Below are positions 46,601 through 60,760 of a stretch of DNA of 64,000 nucleotides, piece by piece. The translations under genes and the position numbers were made by a program. Position 1 is the first letter of the stretch. Every line of letters starts with the position of its first letter. The notes under the pieces were generated by a model. The model did not search any database. It saw only the letters and a list, made by a program, of their open reading frames with translations, and had not been told where the DNA came from. This stretch comes from Chloranthus sessilifolius (lineage: Eukaryota > Streptophyta > Magnoliopsida > Chloranthales > Chloranthaceae). Where the stretch lies: NCBI GenBank assembly GCA_021018995.1, contig CM037588.1, positions 86,029,765-86,093,764 on the forward strand, in the 5' to 3' direction.

Positions 46601-49600
46601 ACATGAATGCTTGAACGTGAATGCTTGAGCATGAATGCTTGATCATCAATGCTTGATTGATAGTGACATGCTTGAACGTGAATGCGTGCACGTGAGGGCT
46701 TGAACATGATTGCTTGAACATGAATGCTTGAACATGAATGTTTGAACGTGAATGCTTGAACATGAATGCTTGAACGTGAACGCTTGACAGATAGTGAAAT
46801 GCTTGAATGTGAATGCTTTAACATGAATGCTTGAACGCGAATTCTTGAAGGTGAATGCTTGGAAATGAATGCTTGAACATGAATGCTAGATTGATAGTGA
46901 CACACTTTAACATGAATGTTTGAACATGAATGCTGGAACATGAATGCTTGAATGTGAATGCTTGAACGTCAATGCTTGAACATGAATGCTTGAACATGAA
47001 TGCATGAACATGAATGCTTGAAAGTGAATGCCAGATCGTGAATGATCGAACGTGAATGGTCGAACATGAATGCTTGAACCTGAATGCCTGAAAATGAATG
47101 CTTGATAGATAGTGACATCAAAATGAATGCTCAAATGTGAATGCTTTAACATAAATGCTTGAACTTGAATGCTTGAACATGAATGCTTGAACATGATTGT
47201 TTGATAGATAGTGACATTCTTGAACATTAATGCTTAAACATGAATGCTTGAAATTGAATGCTTGAACCTGAATGTGTGAACGTGATTGCATGAACATGAA
47301 TGCTTGAGCGTGAATGCTTGAACGTAAATACTTGAACATGGATGCTTGAACATGAAGGCTTGATAGATAGTCACATGCTTAAATGTGAGTGCTTGAACAT
47401 GACTGCTTGCTTGTGAATTCTTGAACATCAATGTTTGATAGATAGTCACACCCTGAAATGTGAATGCTTGAACCGGACACCTTGCACATGAATGATTGAA
47501 TGTTGCTTGAACAAGAATGCTTGGACGTGATTGCTTGAACATGAATGCTTAAATGTGAATGCTTGAACATGGATACTTGAACATGAATGCTTGAACATGA
47601 ATGCTCGATAGATAGTGACACGCTTGAACGTGAATGCTTGTGTAAACGTAAGAAGATGAATGCTTGAACTCGGATGCTCATACGTGAATGCTCTAATGTG
47701 AATGCTCGAACATGAATGCGTGAGCGTGAATGCTTAAACCTGAATGCTTGAACATGAATGCTTGAAAATGAATACTTGAGAGATAGTGAATTGCTTGAAA
47801 TTGAATGCTTGAACATGAATGCTTGCACGTGATTGCTTCAACGTGAATGCTGGAACGTGAATGCTTGAACCTAAATTCATGAATGTGATTCGTAGAATGT
47901 GAATGCTTGAACATGAATGCTAGAACATGAATGCATGAACATGAATGCTTGAACATGAATGCTTGAACATGAATGCTTAAGCCTGAATGCTTGAAAATTA
48001 AAGCTTGATAGATAGTGACATGCTTGGACGTCAATTCTTGAAATTGAATGCTTGAACCTGAATGCTTGAACAAGATTGCTTGAACGTGAATACTTGAATG
48101 TGATGGCTCGAACATGAATGCTTGAATGTTAATACCTGAACATGGATGCCTGAACGTGAATGGTTGATAGATAGTGACATGCTTGAACGTGAATGCTTTA
48201 ACATGAATGCTTGAACGCAAATTCTTAAACGTGATTGCTTGAACGTGAGTGCTTGAAAATGAATGCTTAAACATAAATGCAAGATTTATAGTGAGACGCT
48301 TTAGCAGGAATGCTTGAACATGAACGTTGGAATGTGAATGCTTGAACGTGAATGCTTGAACGTGAATGCTTAAACTTGAATGCTTAAACATGAATGCTTG
48401 AATGTGAACGCTTGAACATGAATGCTTGAAAATGAATGATTGAATGTGAATGATTGAACATGAATGCTTGAACCTGATTGCTTGAAAATGAACATGAATG
48501 CTTGAATAAGAATGCTTGATAGATAGTCACACTCTTAAAATTGAATGCTTGAACATGACTGCTTGCACGTGCACATGAATGCTAGAACGTGAATGCTTCA
48601 ACGTGAATGCTTCAACGTGAATGCTTAGACGTGATTGCTTGAACGTTAATGCTAGAATGTGAATGCTTGAACATGAATACTTGAACATGAATGCTTAAAC
48701 GTGAATGCTTGACAAATAGTGACATGCTAGAACGTGAATGCTCGACAGATAGTGGCACGCTTGAATATGAATGCTTGAACGTGGGAATGCCTGAACATGT
48801 GAATGCTTGAACGTGAATACTTGAACATGGATGCTCGAACATGAATGCTTGAACCTGAATGCTCGTATATGAATGCTTGAACATGAATGCTGGAACGTGA
48901 ATGCTTGAACCTGAATGCTTGAACATTAATGATTGAAAATAAATGCTTGAGAGATAATGAAATACTTGAATGTGAAAGATTGAAATTGACTACTTGAACC
49001 TGAATGCATGACCATGAATGCTTAAACGTGATTGCTTGAACTTGAATCCTGAAACATGAATGCTTGAACCTGAATGCTTGAACGGGATTGCTGGACCATG
49101 AATGCTTGAACATGAATGCTCGAACGTGAATGATCAAACATGAATGCTTGAACATGAAACTTGAAGTTGAATGCTTGAACGTGATTGCTAGAACGTGAAT
49201 GCTTGAACATGAATGCTAGAACGTGAATGATCGAACATGAATGCTTGAACATGAATGCTTGAACCTGAATGCTTGAAAAGGAATGCTTGATAGATAGTGA
49301 CATGCTTGAACGTGATGCCGGAACGTGAATGCTTGAACGTAAATTCTTGTACCTGAATTCTTGAATGTGATTGCTAGAACATGAATACTTGAATGGGAGG
49401 GCTTGAACATGAATGCTTGAACATGAATACTAGAACATGGATGCCTAAATGTGAATGCTTGGTAGAAAGTGACATGCTTAAACATGATTACTTGAACATG
49501 AAAGCTTGCACGTGAATGCTTGAATGTGAATGCTTGAACGTGAATGCTTGAATGTGAATGCTTCTACCTGAATGCTTAAACGTGATTCCTTGATCGTGAA

Positions 49601-50779
49601 TACTTGAATGTGAATACTTGAACATGAATTCTTGAATGTGAATGCTTGAACAAGAATTCTTGATAGATAGTGACATGCTTGAACATGAATGCTTGATAGA
49701 TAATTTCACGCTTGAAGTAAAAATGCTTGAATGTGAATTCTTTAACGGGAATGCTTGAACCTAAACCTAAATATTTGAACATGAATGCTTGAATATGTGA
49801 ATTCTTGAACGTGAATGCTTCAACTTAAATATTTGAACGTGAATGCTTGAACATGAATGCTTGAACGTGAATGCTTGTACATGAATGCTTGTAAATGAAT
49901 GCTTGAACGTGAATGCATTAACCTAAATGCTTCAACGTGAATGTTTGATAAATAGTGACACGCTTGAACGTGAATGCTTGAAAATGAATGCTTGAACATG
50001 AATGCAAGATTTATAGTGGCATGCTTTAGCGGGAATGCTTGGACATGAATGCGAGAACATGAATGCTTGAATGTGAATGCTTGAACATGAATGCTTGAAC
50101 GTGAATACTTGAACGTGAATGCTTGAACTTGAAGGCTTGAACGTGTATGCTTGAAACTAATTGCTTGAAAATGAATGCTTGAAGATGAATGCTTGAACGT
50201 GAATGCTTGATCGTGAATGATCGAACGTGAATGCTTGAACAAGAATGCTTAAACCTGAATGCTCGAATGTAAATGCTTGAACATAAAAACTTGAAAATGA
50301 ATGCTTGATAGATAGTGACATGAACATGAATGCTCAAACATTAATGCCTGAACATGAATGCTTGAACATAAATGTTTGAACATGAATGCTTGAACCTGAA
50401 TGCTTGAACATGAATGCTTGATAGATAGTGACATGCTCGAACGTAAATGCTTGAATGTGGATGCTTAAATTGAAAGCTTGAAACTGAATGTTTTAACGTG
50501 ATTGCTTGAACATGAATGCTTGAATGTGAATGCTTGAGTGTAAGAGCTTGAACATGGATGCTTGAACGTGAATGCTTGATTAATAGTCACACACTTAAAC
50601 GTGAATGCTTGATAGATAGTCACAAGCTTAAACTTGAATACTAGAACAAAACCTGCTTGCACTTGAATGCTTGAACAAGAATGCTTGGACGTGATTGCAT
50701 GAACGTGAATGCTTGAATGTGAATGCTTGAACAGGAATACTTGAACATGAATGCTCGACCGATAATGACACGCTTGAAT

Positions 50780-51440
50780 ATGAATGCTTGAATGTGCGAA
50801 TGCTTGAACATGAATGCTTGAACGTGAAAGTTGGAACGTGAATGCACGACAGAAATTGACACGCTTGAACGTGAATGATTGAACGTGTGAATGCTTGAAC
50901 GTGAATGCATGAATATGAACGCTTGAACGTGAATACTTAAACATGAATGCTTGAAAATGAATGCTTGAGAGATAGTGAAATGTTTGAATGTGAATGCTTG
51001 AAATAGAATGCTTGAACCTGAATGCATGACCGTGAATGCTTGAACGAGATTGCTTGAACGTGCGAATGCTTGAATATGAATGCTTGAACGTGCGAATGCT
51101 TGAACATGAATGCTTGAATGTGAATGTTGGAACATGAATGCACGACAGAAACTGACATGCTTCAACGTGAATGATTGAACGTGTGAATGCTTGAACGTGA
51201 ATGCATGAATATGAATGCTCGAACGTGAATGCTTAAACATGAATGCTTGAGCGTGAATGCTTGAACCTGAATGTTTGAACATGAATGCTTGAAAATGAAT
51301 GCTTGAGAGATAGTGAAATGTTTGAACGTGAATGCTTGAAATAGAATGCTTGAACCTAAATGCATGACCGTGAATGCTTGAACGAGATTGCTTGAATGTG
51401 AACGTTGGAATGTGAATGCTGGAACATGAATGCTTGAACC
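50780..51440. repeat. Local ~0.3 kb tandem duplication within block 4
   Basis: The landmark GACAGAAA(T/C)TGACA occurs at 50848 and 51144 (296 bp apart). GAGAGATAGTGAAATG occurs at 50967 and 51305 (338 bp apart). The second copy is longer by 42 bp, exactly three 14-bp units, inserted between the landmarks. Confidence 0.75.
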
Positions 51441-54400
51441 AGAATGCTTGACTGTGATTGCTAGAACGTAAATTCTTGAACATGAATGCTCGACCATGAA
51501 TGCTTGTATGTGAATGCTTAAACCTGAATGCTTGTACCTGAATGCTTGACCGTGATTGCTTGAACATGAATACTTGAATGTGAAGGCTTGAACGAGAATG
51601 CTTGAATGTGAATGCTTGGACGTGAATATTTGCCCAATCGTGAATGCTTGATAGATAGTGACACGCTTAAATGTGAATGCTTGAACATGAAATATTGCAC
51701 ATGATTGCATGAATGTGAATGCTTGAACATGATTGCTTGAACGTGAATGCTTGTACCTGAATGCTTGAGCGTGATTGCTTGACTATGAATACTTGAACGT
51801 GAATGCTTGAATGTGAATTCTTGAACGTGAATGCTTGAACATGATTGCTTGAACTTGAATGCTTGTACCTAAATGCTTGAACGTGATTGCTTGACTATCA
51901 ATACTTGAACGTGAATGCTTATTGTGAATTCTTAAACGGGAATGCTTGAACATGAATGCTTGAATGTGAGTGCTTGATAGATAGTTACATGCATGAGCGT
52001 GAATGCTTGAGCATGACTGCTTGCACGTGAATGCTTCACTGTGAATGCTTGATAGATAGTCACACGCTTATATGTGAATGCTTGAATATGGCTGGTTGCA
52101 CGTGAATGCTTGATAGATAGTCACATGCTTAAACTTGAATGCTTGAACAAAACCATCTAGCATGTGAATGCTTCCACGTGAATGCTTCGACATGATTGTG
52201 TGAGTATGAATGCTTGAATGTGAATGCTTGAACAGGAATACTTGAACATGAATGCTTGAACATGAATGCTCGACCGATAATGACACTTTTGAAGGTGAAT
52301 GCTTGAACATGAAATGCTTGAGCATGAATGCTTGAAAATGAATGTTGGAACGTGAATGCTCGACAGATACTGACACGCTTGAATGTGAATGCTTGAATAT
52401 GAATGCTCGAACGTGAATGCTTGAACATGAATGCTTGAATGTGAATGCTTGAATCTGTATGTTTGAACAGGAATGCTTGAAAATGAATGCTTGAGAGATA
52501 GTGAAATGATTGAATGCGAATGCTTGAAATAGAATGCTTGAACCTGAATTCATGACCGTGAATGCTTGAATGAGATTGCTTGAACGTGAACATTGGGATG
52601 TGAATGCTTGAACATGATTTCCAGAACGTGAATGCTTGAACACGAATGCTCAAACATGAATGATCGAACATGAATGCATGAACATGAAAGCTTGATGTTG
52701 AATGCTTCAACCTGAATGCTTGAACGTGATTGCTATAACGTGAATGCTTGAACATGAATGCTCGAACGTGAATGATCGAACATGAATGCAGGAACATGAA
52801 ATCTTGAACCTGAAAGCTTAAATCTGAGTGCTTTAAAATGAATGCTTGATAGATAGTGACATGCTTGAACGTGAATGCTGCAACGTGAATGCTTGAACCT
52901 AAATTCATTTACTTGAATTCTTGAACAGCAAAGCTTGAACCTGAATACTTGAACATGAATGCTTAAACATGAATGCTTGAACGTGAATGCTTGAACATGA
53001 AAGCTTGAATGTGAATACTTTATAGATAGTGATGCGCTTGAATATGAATGCTTGATGCATAGTTACACGCTTGAACGTGAACGCATGAACATCAATGCTT
53101 GAATGTGAATGCTTGATTGATAGTGACATGCTTGAACGTGAATGCTTGCATGTGAGGGCTTGAACGAGATTGCTTGAACATGAATGCTTGAGCGTGAATG
53201 CTTGAGCATGAATGCTTGAGCATGAATGCTTGAATGTGTGAATTCTCGAACGTGAATGCTTGAACGTGAATGCTCGAATGTGAATGCTTGAACATGAATG
53301 CTTGAACCTGAATGTTGGAACATGAATGCCTGAAAATGAATGTTTGAGAGATAGTGAAATGCTTAAACGTGAATGCTTGAAATTGAATGTTTAAACCTGA
53401 ATGCCTGAATGTGAATACTTGAATGTTATTGCTTGAACGTGAATGCTTGAACTAGAATGCTTGAACGTGAATGCTTGAACTAGAATGCTTGAACGTGATT
53501 ACTAGAACATAAATTCTTGAACATGAATGCTCGAACATGAATGCTTGTACGTGATTGCTTAAACCTGAATGTTTGAACGTGAATGCTTGACCATTATTGC
53601 TTGAACGTGAATACTTGAATGTGAAGGCTTGAACGAGATTGCTTGGACATGAACACTTGAACGTGGATGCCTGAACGTGAATGCTTGATAGATAGTGACA
53701 CACTTAAACATGAATGCTTGAACATGAAATATTTCACGTGATTGCATGAACGTGAATGCTTGAACATGATTGCTTGAATGTGAATGCTTGTACCTAAATG
53801 CTTGAATGTGATTGCTTGACTATAATACTTGAACGTGAATGCTTGAACAAGAATGCCTGAATCTGAGTGCTTGATAGATAGGTACATGCTTAAACATGAA
53901 TGTTTGAACACGACTGCTTGAACGTGAATGCTTGATAGATAGTCACATGCTTATAAGTGAATGCTTGAACATGACTACTTGCACGTGAATGCTTGAACGT
54001 GGATGCTTGAACATGAATTCTTCGATGTGATTCGTTGAACGTGAATGCTTGAACATGAACACTTGAACAGGAATGCTTGAATGTGAATACTCGACAGATT
54101 ATGACACTCTTGAACATTAATGCCTGAACATGAATGCTTGAATGTGAATGTTTGGTAGATAGCCACACACTCGAACGGGAATGCTTGAACGTGTGAATGC
54201 TTGAACATGAATGCTTGAACGTGAATGCTTGAACATGAATGCTCAAACGTGAATGCTCGAACATGAATTCTTGAACATGAATGATTTAACATGAATGCTT
54301 GAACATGAATGCTTGAACCTGAATGCATGAACATGAATGCAAGAAAATGAATGCTTAAGTGATAGTGAAATGCTTGAACGTGAATGCTTGAATTTGAATG

Positions 54401-57400
54401 CATAAACTTGAATGCTTGAACGTCATTGCTTGAACATGAATGTTGGTACGTGAATGCTTGAACCTGAATGTTTGAACCTGAATGCTTGAACGTTATTGCT
54501 AGAACGTGAATGCTTGAACATGAATGCTCGAACGTGAATGATCGAGCATGAATGCTTGAACATGAATGCATGAACATGAATGCTTCAACGTGAATGCTTA
54601 ACCTGAATGCTTGAAAATGAATCCTAAATAGATAGTGATATGCTTGGATGTGACTGATGGAACGTGAACGTTTGCATGTAAATGCTTGTACCTATAGGCT
54701 TGATTGTGATTGCTTAAACGTGAATACTTGAATGTGAAGGGTTGAACGTGAATACTTGAACATGGATTCCTGAACATGAATGCTTGATATATAGTGGCAC
54801 GCATAAATGTGAATGCATGAACATGAATGCTTGCACGTGAATGCTTGAACATGATTGCTTGAACGTGAATGCATGAACGTGTTTGCATGAACTTGAATAC
54901 TTGAGCGTGAATGCTTGAATGTTAATTCTTGAATCTTAATGCTTGAACGTGACTGCTTGAACATGAATGTTTGGACATGACTGTTTGATAGATAGTGACA
55001 TGCTTGCATGTGAATGCTTCATAGATAGTTACATGCTTGAATGTGAATGTTTGAACGTGAATGCTTGCACGTGTGAATTCTTGAACGGGAATGCTTGAAC
55101 CTGAATAATTGAACGTGAATGCTTGAACATGAATGCTTGAAGGTGAATGCTTGATCATCTATGCTTGAACATGAATGCTTGAACATGAATGCTTGAATGT
55201 GAATGCTAGATTGATAGGGACACGCTTTAAAGTGAATGCTTGAACATGAATGCTAAAATGTCGATGCTTGAATGTCAACGCAAGAACATGAATGCTTAAA
55301 CATAAATGCATGATTGATAGTGACATGCTTGAACATGAATGCTTGCAAGTGAGGGCTTGAACGTGATTGCTTGAACATGAATTCTTGAATATGAATGTTT
55401 GAATGTGAATGCTTGACAGATAGTGACACTCTTGAACATGAATGCGTTAACATGAATGCTTGAATGCAAATTCTTGAACGTGGAATGCTTGAATGTGAAT
55501 GCTAGATTGATACTGACACGCTTTAACATGAATGCTTGAATGTGAATGCTTGAACGTCAATGCTTGCACGTGAATGCTTGAACATGAATGCTTGAACGTG
55601 AATGCCTGATCGTGAATGAACGAATGTGAATGGTCGAACATGAATGATTGAACACGAATGCTTAAACATGAATGCTTATACCTGAATGCTTTAAAATGAG
55701 TGCTTGAAAATGAATGCTTGATAGATAGTGACATGAACATGAATGCTCGATCGTGAATACTTTAACATGAATGCTTGAACATGAAGGTTTTATAGAGAGT
55801 GACATGCTTGAATGTGAATGCTTGAAATTGAATGCTTGAACCTGAATGCTTAAACGTGATTGCATGAACATGAATGCCTGAACGTGAATGCTTGAACGTA
55901 AATACTTGAACATGGATGCTTGAACGTGAATGCTTGACAGATAGTCACACACTTAAACGTGAATGCTTCAACTTTACTGCTTGCTTGTGAATGCTTGAAC
56001 ATCAATGGTTGATAGATAGTCACACGCTTAAACGTGAATGCTTGAACCGGACTCCTTACTCGTGGATGATTGAATGTGAATGCTTAAACGTGAATGCTTG
56101 GACATGATTGGTTGAATGTGAATGCTTGAATGTGAATGCATGAACAAGAATACTTGAACATGAATGCTTGAACGTGAATGCTCGACAGATAATGACACGC
56201 TTGAATGCGAGTGCTTGTACATGTGAATGCTTGATCGTCAATGCTTGAATGTGGATGCTCGTACGTGAATTCTCTAACGTGAATGCTCGAACATGAATGC
56301 TTGAGCATGAATGCTTAAACTTGAATGCTTGAAAATGAATGCTTGAGAGATAGTGAATTGCTTGAAATTGAATGCTTGAACATGAATACTTGAACGTGAT
56401 TGCTTTAACGTGAATGATGAAACGTGAATGCTTGAACCTGGATGCATGAACATGAATGCTAGAACATGAATGCTGGAACGTGAATGCTTGAACATGAATC
56501 CTAGAATGTTAATGCATGAACATGAATGCTTGAACATGAATGCTTGAACGTGAATACTTAAGCTTGAATGCTTGAAAAATAAAGCTTGATAGATAGTGAC
56601 AAGCTTGGACGTGAATTCTTTAAATTGAATGCATAAACCTAAATGATTGAAAGTGAATGCTTGAACGAGATTGCTTGAATGTGAATACTTGAATGTGATG
56701 CCTTGAATGTGAATGCTTGAACATTAATACCTGAACATGGTTGCCTTGAATGTGAATGCTTTAACATGAATGCATGAGCGTGAACTCTTAAACGTGATTG
56801 CTTAAACGTGAAAGCTTGAAAATGAATGCTTGAATGTGAATGCAAGATTTATAGTTACACGCTTAAGCGGGAATGCTTGAACATGAATGCTGGAACATGA
56901 ATGCTTGAATGTGAATGCTTTAACGTGAATGCTTAAACGTGAATGATTGAATGTGAATGCTTCAACCGAATTGCTTGAAAATGAACGCTTGAACGTGAAT
57001 GCTTGAACATGAATGCTTGAACATGAATGCTTGAACGTGAATGCTTGACCATGAATGCTTGAAAATGAATACTTGATAGATAGTGAGATGAACATGAATG
57101 GTCGAACGTGAATGCTCGAACATGAATGCATGAACATGAATGCTTGAATTTGAATGCTTAAATTGAATGCTTGAACCCGAATGCTTGAACATGATTGCTG
57201 GAACATGAATGCTTGAACGTGAATGCTCGAACATGAATGCTTGAACGTGAATGCTTGAATGAGAATGCTTGATAGATAGTCTCACGCTTAAACGTGAATG
57301 CTTGATCGATAGTCACACTCTTAAAATTGAATGCTTGAACATGACTGCTTGCACGTGAATGATAGAACGTGAATGCTTCAACGTGAATGCTTGGACGTGA

Positions 57401-60400
57401 TTGCTTGAACGTGAATGCTTGAATGTGAATGCTTGAACATGAACACTTGAACATGAATGCTTGAACGTGAATGCTCGACAGATAGTGACACACCTGAACG
57501 TGTGAATGCTTGAACATGATTGCCTGGACATGAATGCCTGAACGTGAATGTTGGAACGTGAATGCTCGACAGATAGTGGCATGCTTGAACGTGAATGCTT
57601 GAACACGAATGCTTGAACGTGAATGCTCGAACGTGAATGCTCGTATATGATTGCTTGAACGTGAATGCTTGAACCTAAAAGTTTGTACATGAATGCTTGA
57701 AAATGAATGCTTGAGAGATAGTGAAATACTTGAACGTGAATGCTTGAAATTGAATGCTTGAACCGGACTGCATGACCGTGAATGCTTAAACGTGATTGCT
57801 TGAACGTGAATTCTGGAACGTGAATGCTTGAACCTAAATGTTTGAACCTGAATGCTTGAACTGGAATGCTTGAACATGAATGCTGGAACGTGAATGCTTG
57901 AACATGAATGCTCAAACGTGAAAGATCGAACGTGAATGCTTGAACATGAAAGCTTGATGCTGAATGCTTAAACCTGAATGCTTGAACTTGAATGCTTGAA
58001 CGTGATTGCTAGAACATGAATGTGTTAACCTGAATGCTCGAACGTGAATGATCGAACCTGAATGCTTGAACATTAAAGCTTGAACGTGAAAGCTTAAACC
58101 TGAATTCTTGAAAATGAATGCTTGATAGATAGTGACATGTGTGAACGTGAATGCTACAACATGAATGCTTGAACCTAAATTCTTTTACCTGAATTCTTGA
58201 ACGGGAAAGCTTGAACCTGAATATTTGAACGTGAATCCTCGAACATGAATGCTTGAACGTGAATGCTTAAACATGAATGCTTGAACGTGAATGCTTGAAC
58301 ATGAAAGCTTGAATGTGAATGCTTTATAGATAGTGATGCGCTTGAATATGAATGCTCAATGCATAGTTACACGCGTGAATGTTAATGCTTCAACGTGAAC
58401 GCATGAACATGAACGCTTGAACGTGAATGCTTGATTGATTGTGACAAGCTTGAACGTGAATGCTTGCACGTGAGGGCTTGAACGGGATTGCTTGAACAAG
58501 AATGTTTGAACGTGTATGCTTGAACATGAATGCTTGAACGTTAATGCTTGAACATGTGAATTCTTGAACTTGAATGCACGAACGTGCATGCTTGAACATG
58601 AATGCTTGAACCTGAATGCTTGAACATGAATGCCTAAAAATGAATGTTTGAGAGATAGTGAAATTCTTAAATGCGAATGCTTGAAATTGAATGTTTAAAC
58701 CTGAATGCCTGAATGTGAATGCTCGAACATTATTGCTTGAACATGAATGTTGGAACATGAATGTTTGAACTAGAATGCTTAAAAGTCATTGCTAGAACGT
58801 AAATTTTTGAACATGAAAGCTCGAACATGAATGCTTGTATGTGAAAACTTGAATGCTTGTACCTGAATGCTTGAACGTGATTGCTTGAATGTCAATACTT
58901 GAATGTGAAGGCTTGAACGAGAATGCTTGAACGTGAATGCATGGACGTGAATACTTAAACGTGGATCCCTGAATGTGAATGCTTGGTAGATAGTGACACG
59001 CTTAAACGTGAATGCTTGAACATGAAATATTGCATGTGATTGTGTGAACGTGAATGCTTGAACATGATTGCTTGAACGTGAATGCTTGTACCTGAATGCT
59101 TGAATGTGATTGCTTGACTGTGTATACTTGAACATGAATTCTTGAACGTGAATTCTTGAATGTCACGGCTTGAACGAGAATGCTTGAACGTGAATGCTTG
59201 GACATGAATACTTGAACGTGGATGCCTGAACGTGAATGCTTGATAGATAGTGACACGCTTAAACGTGAATGCTTGAACATGAAATATTGCACGTGATTGC
59301 ATGAACGTGAATGCTTGAACATGATTGCTTGAATGTGAATGCTTGAACGTGATTGCTTGACTGTGAATACTTGAACGTGAATGCTTAAATGTGAATGCTT
59401 GACGTGAATGCTTGAACAAGAATGCCTGAACGTGAGTGCTTAATAGATAGTTACATGCTTGAACGTGAATGCTTGAACATGACTGCTCGCACGGAAATGC
59501 TTGAACGTGAATGCTTGATAGATAGTCACACGCTTATATGTGAATGCTTGAACATGACTGCTTGCACGTGAACGCTTGAATGTGAATTCTCTGACATGAT
59601 TGCTTGAACGTGAATGGTTGAACTTGAATACTTGAACATGAATGCTTGAACGTGAATGCTCGACAGACTATGACACGCTTGAACATTAATGCCTGAACAT
59701 GAATGCTTGAATGTGAATGTTCAACAGATAGCGACACGCTCGAACGAGAATGCTTGACCGTGTGAATGCATGAACGTGAATGCTTGAACATGAATGCTTA
59801 AACATGAATGCTCAAAGGTGATTGCTTGAACGTGAATGCTCGAACATGAATGCTTTAACATGAATGCTTGAACATGAATCCTTGAACCTGAATGCTTGAA
59901 CATGCATGCTTGAACGTGCATGCTTGAAATAGAATGTGTAAACCTGAATGCATGAACATGAATGCTAGAAAATGAACATGCATGCTTGAATGTGAATGCT
60001 TGAACCTGAATGCATGAACATGAATGCTAGAAAATGAATGCCTGAGAGATAGTGAAATGCTTTAATGTGCAGGCTTGAAATAGAATGTGTAAACCTGAAT
60101 GCTTGACGTGAATGCTTGAACGCCATTGCTTGATTGTGAACGTTGGTACTTGAACTTGAATGTTTAAACCTGAACGCTTGAACATTATTGTTAGAATGTG
60201 AATGCTTGAACATGAATGCTCAAACGTGAATGATTGAACATAAATGCTTGAACATGAATGCATGAACGTGTATGCTTGAACGTGAATGCTTAATCCTGAA
60301 TGCTTGAAAATGAATCCTAAATAGATAGTGACATGCTTGGACATGAAAGCTAGACCGTGAACGATTGAACGTAAGTGCTTGTACCTATAGGCTTGAGTGT

Positions 60401-60710
60401 GATTGCTTGAACATGAATACTTGAATGTGAAGGGTTGAACGTGAATGCCTGAACAAAATTGCTTGAACGTGAATACTTGAAAATGGATGCCTAAACGTGA
60501 ATGCTTGATAGATAGTAACACGCTTAAACATGAATGCTTGCACATAAATTCTTGAACGTGATTGCTTGAATGTGAACGTTTGAACATCATTGCTTGTACC
60601 AGAATGCCGAAACGTGATTGCTTGACCTTGAATACTTCACTGTGAATGCTTGAACATTAATTCTTAAATGTGAATGCTTGAACATGAATGCTTGGATATG
60701 AATGGTTAAT

Positions 60711-60760
60711 AGATAGTGACATGCTTGAACGTGAATGCTTCATAGATAGTTACATGCTTG
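60711..60760. other. Paralogous empty site for element B insertion
   Basis: This stretch reads ATAGATAGTGACATGCTTG, then AACGTGAATGCTTCATAG and ATAGTTACATGC. That is the sequence obtained when the two flanks of element B (ending 21015 and starting 43635) are joined with one copy of ACGTG. Similar stretches are at about 46205-46260 and 54987-55035. Confidence 0.75.

Noticed and set aside
50641-51567. Long minus-strand ORFs (up to 308 codons) of HVQAFTFKHS-type repeats throughout the arrays
   Set aside because: They appear in all frames because the 14-bp unit has no stop on that strand. Composition is pure repeat, with no conserved start context and many overlapping alternatives.
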